A stretch of DNA of 26,327 bases, from the NCBI GenBank assembly GCA_003427395.1, contig BFEA01000359.1, positions 685,136 through 711,462 of the forward strand. Direction: 5' to 3'. The position numbers were made by a program, and so were the translations under genes. The notes below the pieces were generated by a model. It worked only from the letters and a program-made list of their open reading frames with translations. It was not told the DNA's origin and did not search any database. Origin of the DNA: Chara braunii. Its lineage: Eukaryota; Streptophyta; Charophyceae; Charales; Characeae. Within the stretch, counting starts at the first letter, position 1; every line of letters begins with the position of its first letter. This document shows, one piece after another, positions 1 through 8,075 of the stretch.

Positions 1-149
1 TTTTCCCCGCGACCTGGTGTACCCAGTCACACACGCGCACCCAACCAGGGTGTGTAGACGCAGCCACCATACAATGTACGACCTCACTGCTGGTTCCTAC
101 GCAGGTAAGAATTGCATTCTCACTCCAGACAAGAATCTGTCCGTCCGCA

Positions 150-216
150 CCGATCCAAGGATCGAACACGCGACCTCCACGTTAAGAGGTAAACGCTCAA
201 CCAAACGGCTAAGTGG
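150..216 (-). other. tRNA-like segment in tandem repeat copy 1
   Basis: Read on the minus strand, the segment has a D-arm-like stretch (tagccgtttggttgagcg), an anticodon-loop-like ctcttaa (would be CUU, Lys) and a B-box-like tgttcgatcc. The acceptor, D and T stems do not pair properly, so this is not a working tRNA. It may be the head of a tRNA-derived SINE or a chance match to the Pol III boxes. Confidence 0.3.
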
Positions 217-426
217 ACTGGGGTGAAAGTTAAGCCCCAAGATGAGTACTTAACCCCACCCCAGCACGGGTACTCGTTTTTCCCTGCGACCTGGTGTACC
301 CAGTTGCACACGCGCACCCAACCAGAGTGTGTAGAGGCAGCCACCATACAATGTACGACCTCACTGCTGGTTGCTACGCAGGTAAGAATTGCATTCTCAC
401 TCCAGACAACAATCTGTTCGTCCGCA

Positions 427-493
427 CCGATCCAAGGATCGAACACGCGACCTCCACGTTAAGAGGTAAACACTCAACCAAACGGCTAAGTGG
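427..493 (-). other. tRNA-like segment in tandem repeat copy 2
   Basis: This is the same tRNA-like segment as in copy 1, displaced by exactly 277 bp and differing by one or two bases (for example aaacactc instead of aaacgctc on the plus strand). The A- and B-box-like stretches remain, but the arms do not fold well. It is listed separately because two copies with the same boxes make the resemblance slightly less likely to be accidental. Confidence 0.3.
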
Positions 494-520
494 ACTGATG
501 TGAAGCATGCGACCTCCACG

Positions 521-1201
521 TTAAGAGGAAGGAGGAGAAGGTGGAGGAGGAGGGGAAGGGGGAGGGGGAGGAGAAGGACGAGCAGATGGAACAGAGGAAG
601 GGGGAGGAGGGGGAGGGGAAGGAGAAGGGGCAGCAAGGGGAGGAGAGGGTGGAAGAGGATGATGTATGCACCAATGAAGCATGCGACGAAACCATTGTGT
701 AAGTCTCGTCACATGTGTAGGCTGCCGACGCGGGCGAGCACGAATATAACAAGTCCATCCTCGTGCGAGTGTTGATGAAACATGGCCACGGGAAAGCAAA
801 CGGCGGGCAAGCAAAGCTGCTGCTGTTTTAAAATCATGCCAATTGTCACAAATCTGCTCAAACCGCGTAAGCTGGCCAGTGAACACACCTGCAGGCTGAT
901 GAGATGGAATGTTTGACGTTGCACTAGGGTATCCTATAACAGGGAAACCCCATGCAACAGTCTTATCATACACAGTCAATCGGAGGGATCCATCTGTGCA
1001 TGTCTGCAGCTTTGCACCTAAGAAAGTGCAAGAACCATCAGGATCCGTTGTCTCCTTCCATTCCAGACCATAACAGGCTGGCGATGGCGGGAGGCAACCG
1101 AAAGTAAGGACATCATCAATGAAACGATAAGTGAAAGCATATTGTCGAGCAGCAGAAGGATCCACACGTTGCAGGTTGTCCACATACTGCGCCTCATCCA
1201 A
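521..1201 (-). pseudogene. Penelope-like RT, C-terminal part (catalytic motif C and thumb)
   Basis: This is the catalytic and thumb end of the reverse transcriptase, which copies element RNA into DNA at the insertion site. The frame carries YRFIDDVLTFG, the catalytic Y-x-DD-type motif. It is followed by GLEWKETTDPDGSCTFLGAK and then the thumb-like stretch GQLTRFEQICDNW with LLSRGH, a pattern typical of Penelope-like RTs. The preceding RT motifs lie in a different frame (ORF 1018-1971); a one-base shift near 1200 separates them, joining YW to DEAQYVDNLQ. The last ~60 residues of the frame are low-complexity proline/serine encoded by the GGA tract and are probably not native protein. The Asp pair is intact, but the frameshift makes the gene non-functional as assembled, unless it is a sequencing error. 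Confidence 0.8.
530..660. repeat. GGA-rich purine tract
   Basis: About 130 bp of almost uninterrupted purine on the plus strand (gga, ggag and gaag units). It begins exactly where the third tandem-repeat fragment ends and lies at the 3' end of the minus-strand reverse transcriptase frame. Read in that frame it gives an artificial proline/serine-rich tail. It may be the low-complexity site into which the retroelement inserted. Confidence 0.8.
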
Positions 1202-1971
1202 TAAAGTGTAAGATTAGCAATCTCAGGACCATCATTTGTCCCCATAGGGATACCGACGTCTTGATGACGCACAAGGCCATCCGCTGTATATAGATATGTA
1301 TTAGTAACAATATAACAAAGATGTTGAAGAATGTCCGACACAGAAAGAGTGTCAGGTCCCGTATCGGTTGTCCATTCCCCTGCACGCGGTCCACGGACCA
1401 CCATACGAAGAGCAACACAGGATGAACGTGTCTGTGCATGCTGCTGTGCCTGTGCAAGAGCGTAGGCATGTGCCTCATCAACGGCGTTAGCAACATTGTT
1501 AAGAATGCGTTCATGAGAAAGATTAATATACATGGTAGTAAAATCGACTGTATGAGGGACCAGACCTCGAAGAGATGCTTTATTCTTTTTTAGGTCAAGC
1601 ATGACCTCGTCACTGCTCTGAACAATCCAACATCGTCGAATGCCTTCGCATTGAAAAAGCTGATTATCATTTTCGCGAAGAGTGCGGATGACGCCTTGAA
1701 GTGCTGCACTCAAACAAGCCGAAGTTGCTGTTGTGCTAGCAACAGGCTTGTGAGGCGGCCGGTGATACAAACGCTGGACTCGTTGGGAAGAGTCCAGGTC
1801 ATTCCGCTGGGCCATATGAGAAGGGGAAAGGTTGCTGCGGGAAGTGATACCAAGAATTGCAGGGGGAGACTTATGGGCCTTAAGCGCGCAATAGAGATAT
1901 GGCAATGTGTCAGCATGAGGATAATTCCAATGATTGTTCCAAAGTGCATGGCGATTCAGAATATCGGCCAC
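1018..1971 (-). pseudogene. Penelope-like RT, fingers and palm (RT motifs 1 to B)
   Basis: This is the core of a Penelope-like element reverse transcriptase. In order the frame shows LPYLYCALKAHKSPP (the K-x-HK fingers motif), RRCWIVQSSDEV, TVDFTTMYINLSHERI (motif A with catalytic Asp) and GIPMGTNDGPEIANLTLYW (motif B, G-x-MGT-x(6)-N). After motif B the frame becomes nonsense, and motif C is found one frame away in 521-1201. Upstream, a shift near 2000 separates it from the frame holding DSFAIVPVDKTH. The motif A spelling and the PMGT motif B fit Penelope-like elements rather than LTR or LINE RTs. Annotation as a pseudogene rests on the repeated frame breaks. Confidence 0.85.
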
Positions 1972-2288
1972 TGTTTCCGTGGGCCGGGAATATGTAGGAC
2001 TGTCAAGGTGAGTAGGTAGGTGGAAACGATATCAGTCCTTGCAACAAATCGCCAAATTATGTGAGTCTTGTCCACAGGAACAATCGCAAAGGAATCTTGA
2101 AGCTGACGCAGAGCCACATGTGCGTGTCGCAGAGCGCGAGGTTGCCGAAAAGGTATTGCAATAGTCATATTGGACTCACAATGGCGCAAAACAGCGGCAC
2201 ACCAAAGATGCAATTGGTGCGCAAGGGTAGCAGCGGAGGATTGTTGTGACGACGGCCGAAGGTACAACAGCCAGTGCCTCAAGTACAT
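1956..2288 (-). pseudogene. Penelope-like element, segment N-terminal to the RT fingers (RT0-like)
   Basis: The frame contains VALRQLQDSFAIVPVDKTH, which resembles the 'aIVpvDKt' stretch that precedes the fingers in Penelope-like RTs. Immediately before it is a helix-rich stretch (LAHQLHLWCAAVLRH). The end of the frame (about 1956-2010) is out of register with the RT: in the neighbouring frame the sequence reads DSPTYSRPTETVADILNRH, which leads into the RT core. The start region overlaps the CxC/GHV frame (2176-2634), with a shift between about 2180 and 2290. It belongs to the same broken polyprotein. Confidence 0.65.
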
Positions 2289-2634
2289 CCCCTACTGCCC
2301 CATTCAGCCGATATTTAGAGCCCTCATAGAATAGACGCCGAAGATTAGCATCCGGAATCAGATCATAGTTGGCGGAAACAACATGGCCGTCAACCAGATC
2401 GGTGCAATTAGGAAAGTCGCGGCCACATGGACAGTCAGCAGCAGCAGGAAGGCATAGGCCTGGAGTAACACTCAAGGCAACCTCCGTAAAGTTACAAAAG
2501 TGCACCCTTGTCGGGGGTACAAGTTTATCACAAATACGAATAGTGCTGGCTGCATGGGGGTCCAGGTGCAGTGCACGCACATCTGGAGAGTGCAGCACCT
2601 GTCGCAACTTTGTGGTCTTCAGAACCTCGTGCAT
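2176..2634 (-). pseudogene. Penelope-like element, CxC / GHV linker domain
   Basis: This segment lies between the endonuclease and the reverse transcriptase. It contains CPCGRDFPNC, then DGHVVSANYDLIPDANLRRL and EGSKYRLN. A CxC pair followed by a GHV(V)…DL(I/L)…L…G-x-KYR block is, to my recollection, characteristic of the permuted Penelope-like clades (Chlamys in green organisms, Naiad in animals). The Cys/His residues probably bind zinc. The natural N-terminus is not the local Met; the segment should continue from the GIY-YIG frame, and a break lies near 2640-2690, where the upstream frame ends at its stop. The RYR-like end merges into anonymous sequence before the next frame takes over. Confidence 0.7.
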
Positions 2635-2691
2635 ATGGACAATCCTAATATAGTTTCCGAAGCTATCACGGGGCCGGGCAGTATATCGCTG

Positions 2692-3504
2692 TCAGACATG
2701 TTGAGATTGCCGAATAAGACATTCAAGTTCACGGATGTCCGCGGTCATGGCAGAATTAGGAACATTTATATACAACCACTGCAGCAAGCGAGCGCGGCGG
2801 GCAGGCGTAGCCTGCTGAAGAAAAGCAGCAACTTCGGGCCAGGCACCTGCCGCACCTAACGACAATAAACGCCGTAGCGTGGTTCGCACTGCTGACTGAG
2901 GGCCCGGGCTAATATCAATAGTAAAGGCCCGAGAAGGTGAAGGATTAGGAAAAGAAGCAGTAGAGCGAGAGGAAACAGCAGAAGGAGTAACTTGCCGCCA
3001 GCAATCAGGGCGTGGCTGCCGTCGAACAGGCGGTAATCGAGACATAGGGAGGACTGCATTAAAACCCGAAGGATGCAGGGTATGAAGCTGTCGAACCCAG
3101 AACCCTTCTCTAGGTGAAGCCGCCCGTCGGAAAAGGTCATGATCAATCTCACCACGATTATTAATGTAGAGCACACGATCAATGCGTTCAAGTGGCCGAA
3201 CAGCAAAATTAAAAGGAGATTGTTGTCGCATAACGNGATAAAGGTNCCGATGACGATAATCGGCAGCAGAGTGTCGCACATGCCAATGCTCCTTCAGACG
3301 TTGATGCGCAGTATGAATTGTCTGGCCAACATACAAACGCCCAGAGGGTATATGCACAACAACATAAATGACTCCAGTAACAGAAAGAGGATCATTACCT
3401 GGTTGGAGGAGCTGTTGGTCAATACCTCTCAACTGCAGTTCAAAGCGCTCAGTTGCGATAGCAGCATCTATATATATTTGTTGTCCCTTTTGTGCGCAAG
3501 GACA
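2692..3504 (-). pseudogene. Penelope-like element, N-terminal GIY-YIG endonuclease
   Basis: A GIY-YIG nuclease nicks target DNA to prime reverse transcription. The frame has VTGVIYVVVHIPSGRLYVGQ (GIY and YIG halves as VIY and YVG), then HQRLKEHW (conserved Arg and His), then REGFWVRQLHTLHPSGFN, the E-x(2)-W-(I/V)-x(2)-L-x-T-x(2)-P-x-G-x-N block with the metal-binding Glu. All the expected catalytic residues are visible. Two N bases (3236, 3246) fall inside the domain. The domain lies upstream of the RT in reading order, i.e. N-terminal, the reverse of classical Penelope elements. The frame is open back to a TAG at 3505-3507 but has no Met before the GIY motif, so the true start is lost or lies across a frameshift. 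The ~150 residues after the nuclease are unassigned. Confidence 0.85.
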
Positions 3505-3601
3505 CTATCAGGACTGCATGATGCCGCACTGTGATGAACGTCCTGCTGTTTTTTTGACATGTGGACAGCATGTCCTTTGTCAGGACTGTTTTGATGGGAT
3601 G
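3482..3601 (+). other. RING-finger-like Cys/His cluster (fragment)
   Basis: On the plus strand, in a frame open from 3368 to 3811, the translation has CPFC, 22 residues, then CGQHVLCQDCF. This fits the first half of a RING zinc finger (C-x2-C … C-x2-H-x2-C-x2-C) and is preceded by the common RING phrase 'DERPAVFL'. The second half is not in frame; a CTIC pair lies one frame away at 3694-3705. It overlaps the 5' edge of the minus-strand GIY-YIG frame. It could be a fragment of a RING-type ubiquitin ligase exon, part of the element's own 5' region, or chance. Confidence 0.3.
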
Positions 3602-3806
3602 GGATGGTCCGTGCTAGCCGTCCTGCTGAATGCTGTGCAGGCGCAGCTCTCCTTGGGTATCCTTGTGAACATCCACGTCATCCTCAGCGTGCCTGTACTA
3701 TCTGCTGGGGTGGGGGCTCCTCTTCCTGATTGGCCAATAGAATCAAGCAGGTCAGGAGCAACACTAATTGTAGGACAGATAAAGCTTTCGACACTATCAA
3801 CAGATA

Positions 3807-3970
3807 GTTGAAGAAAGAAGAAAGAAAAAAATTGAAAAAATGAAAAGAAAAAAAGAAAAAAGAAAAAAGAACAAATTGCCGAAGAAAAAGAAAAAAAGAA
3901 AAAAGAAAAAAAAGAAAAAAGAAAAAAGACAAAAGAAAAAAAGAAAAAAGAAAAAAAGAAAAAGAAAAAA
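3807..3970. repeat. A-rich purine tract (gaaaaa units)
   Basis: About 165 bp of gaaaaa/aaaaag units, all purine on the plus strand apart from a few bases. The frames through it give only Lys/Arg or Phe/Ser strings and are not genes. It lies about 300 bp upstream of the 5' edge of the Penelope-like element. Confidence 0.9.
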
Positions 3971-4835
3971 TATGTTGAACTTTGTTGTGACTGGGGCAAT
4001 TGGTTTATCTGTGGGATGTGTCATTTGCTTTGTTTGACTGATGGGCCTTCCTCTTCCCTTGTCCTTTCTTTGACTGAATCCTTTTCTCTTTCTCTTGCCT
4101 CTGTGAGGTTTGGTTTCCTCCTTTTCTTTACCTCTTTGCCTTTTGGCTGCGTGCAAGTGGGTCCTTGTGGCTCACGGGGATGGGGCAGCCGGCGCTCAAC
4201 CTGTCATCCATGTGGCCGGCCTTGTACGTAAGAGGTGATGAATAGGCGGAGCTTTCTTTCCTTACTTCTTTCCTTTTTTTGTTTTGTCTTTTTTTTTGCC
4301 TTTGCGCTCCGATACACGGTTTGACGATATATATTGTCACAGCCCCTCGTTTGTTGTCCTCTTCTCCCTCTCTGCCTACAGTTTACCGGGCAGTATATTC
4401 TGTTTGACGATATATGAATCAGTGCAGGAGCTTTGTACCGGACTAGGTAGGATGCATATGGCTGATATTATTATGGATTAAAGCTCATAAAACGAGCGCG
4501 CGCACTCTCTCGCAAACAATCAATCGATGCTCCTGTGCATTCAATCTGTACGGGCGTATGGAAAACACATGAAATCATATTCATAGGGCAAACATGAGGC
4601 TATCAAAATTGACGAGGATGCATCAGGGCGGGAAATGCTGAAATTCGACTTCCTTGCAGCAAATTTGTTAGGGATATGACCTCCTCCGCTCCCTCCTCGT
4701 GCCCTGTAAGTAGGACCAGCCGCCTCACATGCAAGGAACCCGACTGTTCATCACTTGCTGGAGTGCATCAGATCACATGCATATACACAGATTTCACAGA
4801 TTGCGATGTCTCACACAAAACCCAATAGAAGATGA
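3971..4835. other. No gene seen
   Basis: This stretch holds pyrimidine-rich runs (cttttctctt and tttccttttt types, 4040-4290) and a direct repeat of gtttgacgatatat (near 4319 and 4411). I see no convincing protein frame, RNA gene or transposon end. Confidence 0.5.
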
Positions 4836-5006
4836 ATGAGATCCAGGAAGCTCAACTCAATTATCATAACCAGATTAAGAGAGGAAATTCGTGAGTCCAA
4901 AATGTATAGCGCTGAACAGAATTACAAGTCTTCTTCGATCAACATGAGTTCCAAGCCTGGTGCTCATCAGCGCCAGCTGCCAAACGTCAACAACAGTGCT
5001 CAACAG
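4836..5006 (+). other. Possible exon ending in a consensus splice donor
   Basis: A plus-strand frame from the ATG at 4836 reads through 57 codons of polar sequence (…REEIRESKMYSAEQNYK…QLPNVNNSAQQ) to CAACAG|gtaagt at 5006/5007, a textbook donor. After the donor the sequence turns pyrimidine-rich and repetitive. I do not recognise the protein. It does not resemble the N-terminus of CPSF73-I, the nearest identifiable exon downstream. It may be a real first exon or an accident. Confidence 0.25.
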
Positions 5007-5012
5007 GTAAGT

Positions 5013-5660
5013 GTCACCATAACTCACACCTCCCCTTCTCTTGTCTGCCTTCTTCTCTCTCTCCCTCTATGTCTATTGTCCTGGTCTACTCCCACTCATC
5101 ATGCATGCACACTCCCTATCACACGAGGATCTACTCTGAATACTACTCACTGAACCCTTATACTAACTATTCCCACTAATGTACTAACTGGCGCTGGCAC
5201 AGCTATGGCTGCCTTCCTTCCAGCCAGCGCTCCACTCCTCTTCCTCACACATAGTGCTGCTCACAGCCTAGCGCAGCTCACACACATCTGGTGCACAAGT
5301 GCCACGGCACTTCCACACTCTCATGCGAAATGCGAAGTGAGCATCTGTCCAAATGGGAGGCTGGCCAGTCCTTTATAGTGCTGGACTGGTCTGGCGTGGC
5401 CTGCGTTCAGCCTCAGGTGTACCTGGGACTCCTGCCCAGTACCTTTTGTTGTAAGGTGTGTGTCCCAGTATCTTTTCCCATGGTCTGCTGCTGCTTTGGG
5501 CCATCGGGCCTGTCTTTTGGACTCCTGGTGTGAATCAGGACTGACTCGTGGGATTATGACTGGACTGGGACTGTGGCCTTTGACTCATTGCCGAACAGAC
5601 ATGCCTTTCCATCGAGGAGACATGACCCTAACTCAGTCTAGAAAACTGCGTCGAATACCT
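5013..5660. other. No gene seen
   Basis: Mixed-composition DNA with short pyrimidine runs (cttctctctctccctc). The frames present are short and low in protein-like character. No RNA gene or repeat boundary was recognised. Confidence 0.45.
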
Positions 5661-5664
5661 GTTC

Positions 5665-5840
5665 GTGCGGGACCTGTTTGTGACCTTTCAAAACGACTTT
5701 TCATCTCATTCTGGATGCGACATATGCGCCAGGGAACTTGTCTTTTGGGTTGCTGTTCGTGAATTTAAGTTCTGGCCGACAGGGCCCCTCGCTGTTGGGG
5801 TACGCATCTGGGGTCTAATTCGTGAAGGCCCTTTTACACA
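5665..5840 (+). CDS. Unrecognised coding-like fragment
   Basis: The plus-strand frame beginning at the ATG at 5665 reads MRDLFVTFQND…CDICARELVFWVAVREF…GVRIWGLIREGPF. The composition is protein-like and the frame runs into the next fragment's region with a change of frame near 5840. I cannot assign a family. The CDIC pair may be chance. Together with the two fragments that follow, it may be a decayed transposon protein or exons of an unknown gene. Confidence 0.2.
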
Positions 5841-5846
5841 TCATAG

Positions 5847-6074
5847 AACCCCAGGATCCGACAGAAGGATAGTGAAGGAACTGCTTTTTTTGAGGAGCGC
5901 GAGTACACGCAGGTATTGCGCGCCAATGTGGTCGTGCAAGCCACAGCGCCTGCTCGCTTGGACGTCAAGAATGTGTCCCTCATGGGGGGTAATGATGCAG
6001 CGACCTGCGCTTCGCATCTCTTTGTGTGTGATGTTCCAGTGGTCGATACTTCGTCGCTGTCGCTAGCGGGCTGA
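5847..6074 (+). CDS. Unrecognised coding-like fragment, no Met start
   Basis: After a TAG at 5844-5846, a plus-strand frame of 75 codons runs to a TGA at 6072-6074. It includes KDSEGTAFFEEREYTQVLRA, PARLDVKNVSLMGGNDAAT and HLFVCDVPVVDTSSL. The alternation of hydrophobic and acidic residues looks like true protein, but there is no Met start and I do not recognise a family. It is in the same frame as the fragment at 6381-6587, with a purine repeat and stops between them, as in a gene broken by repeat expansion or split by an intron. Confidence 0.25.
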   Translation, partial: NPRIRQKDSEGTAFFEEREYTQVLRANVVVQATAPARLDVKNVSLMGGNDAATCASHLFVCDVPVVDTSSLSLAG

Positions 6075-6109
6075 GCGACGATGGCCCAGGGAAAGGGCAG
6101 TGCACGCCA

Positions 6110-6337
6110 AGGATGAGGAACAACAGCAGCAGTAACTTCAGGAGGAGGCAAAGGAGGGGGAGGGAGAAGGTGGGGGGTAGAAGGAGAGCGAGGAGCGGGA
6201 AGGAAAAGGAGAAAGGCAGGGTTAACGGGGTGGAGAGATGCAGAGTGAGAAGTAATAGTAGTAGGAGAAGGAGCAGGAGCAGGAGCAGGAGCAGGAGGAG
6301 CAGGGGCAAGAAAAGGAAAAAGAGGAACATGAGGAGA

Positions 6338-6370
<33 letters not shown>

Positions 6371-6380
6371 GAGGAGAGGG
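6110..6380. repeat. GGA/GAG-rich purine tract
   Basis: A purine-rich, low-complexity stretch on the plus strand. It is imperfect at 6110-6290 and nearly pure (gga)n/(gag)n at 6340-6376. Frames through it give Arg/Gly/Glu strings or, on the other strand, Leu/Ser/Pro strings, and should not be read as genes. Confidence 0.85.
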
Positions 6381-6587
6381 CTACATGAGGATGACACACT
6401 TCATAAGGATTCTGAGAACAGTGCCGTTTGGAGTGCCTTCCCGATTCTCGATGATGAGCCGAAGGCGTCATCGGGAAATTACTTCCATAGAACTAGGATT
6501 TTTTTGGAACATGTTAGTTGCATATGTTCTTCCAGTGATGCTGTGATCAATTGCGGATATGCGCAGATTACAGCATCCCTGGAGTAA
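6381..6587 (+). CDS. Unrecognised coding-like fragment, no Met start
   Basis: Directly after the GGA tract an open plus-strand frame of 68 codons runs to TAA at 6585-6587. It reads LHEDDTLHKDSENSAVWSAF, then PILDDEPKASSGNYFHRTRI and EHVSCICSSSDAVINCGY. It has no Met at its start and no family I recognise. It shares its frame with 5847-6074. It may be the continuation of the same broken gene. Confidence 0.25.
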   Translation, partial: LHEDDTLHKDSENSAVWSAFPILDDEPKASSGNYFHRTRIFLEHVSCICSSSDAVINCGYAQITASLE

Positions 6588-7104
6588 TAATTGTGAATCC
6601 TGTCTATGTTCGCATAGTCATGATTCTGATTCTGAATCACTCCCAGCTGGTTGAGTTTGTCTTTTTTTTTCTGCTTGCTGTATTTGCATTCACTATCATC
6701 ACAAGCTCCCTCCACGGAAAGCTTCCCTCTCACACTGCGCTTGTGGCATACTGATACCACATGGGCCCCAGTTAGGACCGGGTTCGGTAGCAGGCACAGT
6801 TCAGGCCTAGTTACCAGGTCACAACAGGCCCAATTTAGGTCCAGGTAGGCCTAGGACCCCTCGGTTCAGTTTAGGGTCCGGTAGGCCTCGTTTAGACCCC
6901 ACCAGACTCAACGGCTAGTTGTTTAGGCCAGGTACCGGTCCATCGGTAGGCCCAATCGGTGGCGCGGTTTTGGCGCCCACTTTTCGGATTCCGAAATCGG
7001 ATCTGAACCGTTGGGCCTGATCAACGGTCCAGATCCGAAGGCCCTCAGTAGGACTGAGGCCGACCCAGCACTATATCAGCTGGGTACCAACCTCAGTCGG
7101 TAAG
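6588..7104. other. GC-rich LTR-like block, no gene seen
   Basis: From about 6755 the sequence is rich in aggcc, ggtcc and ggtacc motifs, followed by a TATA-like cactatatcag near 7070. A similar style of sequence (aggcc, ggtcc, ggtacc, 'cggtccag', ending in cccagca) appears at 11700-12047, just before the gap. This suggests two diverged copies of one repeat, perhaps LTRs, but I cannot place clear ends. Confidence 0.3.
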
Positions 7105-7184
7105 TTAGTAGACAGGAGGTTAGTCTTCAGGATTAGTGCAGCGCTTAGTAGACAGGAGGTTAGTCTTCAGGATTAGTGCAGCGC
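7105..7184. repeat. 40-bp tandem duplication
   Basis: The unit ttagtagacaggaggttagt (first 20 bases) begins at 7105 and again at 7145, and the full 40-bp unit, ending in gtgcagcgc, is repeated exactly or nearly so. Further 'cagcg' and 'ggattagcgcagcg' echoes follow to about 7230. Confidence 0.9.
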
Positions 7185-7726
7185 TTCAGCGTTAGCAGGA
7201 TTAGCGCAGCGCAGCAGCGTTAGTATGAGCAGCGAGGAGAGACGAGTGCAGCGGCGAGGAGGAACCAGCGCAGCAGTTGGACAGCGCCAGCCACCGGCCC
7301 AGCCCGCGGCCCAGCGCCAGCCTCCTGCAGCGCCATAGCTACCGGGTCAGGTACCAGGGAGGAAGGCCTTGCCTTCTCTCCCTCTTCCTCCTCGGCCACT
7401 CTCTCTCTCTCGTTCTCTCTCTCTCTCTCCTCCTACCCTCTAAGTCTAAGTCTACTCCTGGGTTTCTCCTACGGGACTACTACGAGTATGAAGGATGGTG
7501 ACGAGTTCTGAGTACATTGGAGACAGCGACATTGAGACTGTAGGTTGAGGACTAGTCTTGGGATCTGATTTCATCTTCTTCTGAAGAAGCACCTTGACAT
7601 TGTGAGATCGATATCTGAGACGTTGTGAGACTCTGTGTTCGCGGCATTTCGCATTTGCGCTACTCTTGACAGTACAAGATACTATCTTTCGAAATATTAA
7701 GTTGATGTCTTGTGTATGATCTCAGA
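7185..7726. other. No gene seen; TC-rich stretch
   Basis: A cagcg-rich stretch leads into (tc)n-type runs at about 7398-7432. I see no gene-like frame. If the upstream block is an LTR, this could be its transcribed leader. Confidence 0.4.
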
Positions 7727-7758
7727 CCCTGGCCTTTCTTCTATGTCCAAGGCCAGGG
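7727..7758. other. 10-bp stem-loop
   Basis: ccctggcctt (7727-7736) and aaggccaggg (7749-7758) are exact reverse complements around a 12-base loop, and the flanking ag/ct bases nearly extend the stem. It could act as a hairpin in a transcript of either strand. No role is known. Confidence 0.7.
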
Positions 7759-7937
7759 CTTTCACATCACTGATGCATGATTGAGAGTGTTCGATTGCAG
7801 TCCGAGTCAGGTCAGAGTCGGTCCATGGGTATCAACTCTTCCGCTGTATTTGTATTAACTCTGTATTATCTGGTCGGTTCTGGGAATCTGCGCCATACTT
7901 ATGACTGTGTTTCACGAGTATGCAACAGCCCTTCTGG

Positions 7938-7960
7938 TTGGTTGGTTGGTTGGTTGGTTG
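7938..7960. repeat. GGTT microsatellite
   Basis: About five to six perfect ggtt units (ttggttggttggttggttgg). Confidence 0.9.
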
Positions 7961-8075
7961 TGACGCTTCATGTTGGGGTCGTACTGATGCTGTCCGATAC
8001 AATGGTTGCTTTCTGTAAGCTAGACCAATAAATGAGAGGAGAGAGTTGGATGAACGTTGTCTTTGTGTACGCAAT

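Larger units (their letters stand above)
1..528. repeat. 277-bp tandem repeat, two copies plus a short third piece
   Basis: The motif gacctggtgtaccc occurs at 11 and again at 288, and the sequence that follows matches almost base for base, which gives a 277-bp period. Copy 1 is about 1-277 and copy 2 about 278-503. A third fragment (gcgacctccacgttaagagg, 508-527) then runs straight into a purine-rich tract. Copies differ by scattered substitutions, so the duplication is fairly recent. The array lies just beyond the 3' end of the minus-strand Penelope-like element. It could be part of that element's terminal region or an independent satellite. No protein-like frame is shared convincingly between the copies. 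Confidence 0.85.

Noticed and set aside
120-503. Short frames of 69-108 codons inside the 277-bp repeat
   Set aside because: They exist only because the repeat lacks stops in some frames; they show no protein features and end at repeat junctions.
892-920. Hammerhead-ribozyme-like ctgatgag inside the Penelope-like element (plus strand, 895)
   Set aside because: Penelope-like elements can carry hammerhead ribozymes, but here no stem II followed by gaaa and no closing helices were found. The same holds for ctgatgag near 4970 and 13588 on the minus strand.
3580-4156. Phe/Ser- and Lys-rich frames around 3580-4156
   Set aside because: Produced by the gaaaaa tract on either strand.
5834-6471. Leu/Pro-rich minus-strand frames over 5834-6471
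   Set aside because: Produced by the GGA tract; composition is that of a triplet repeat, not of a membrane protein.
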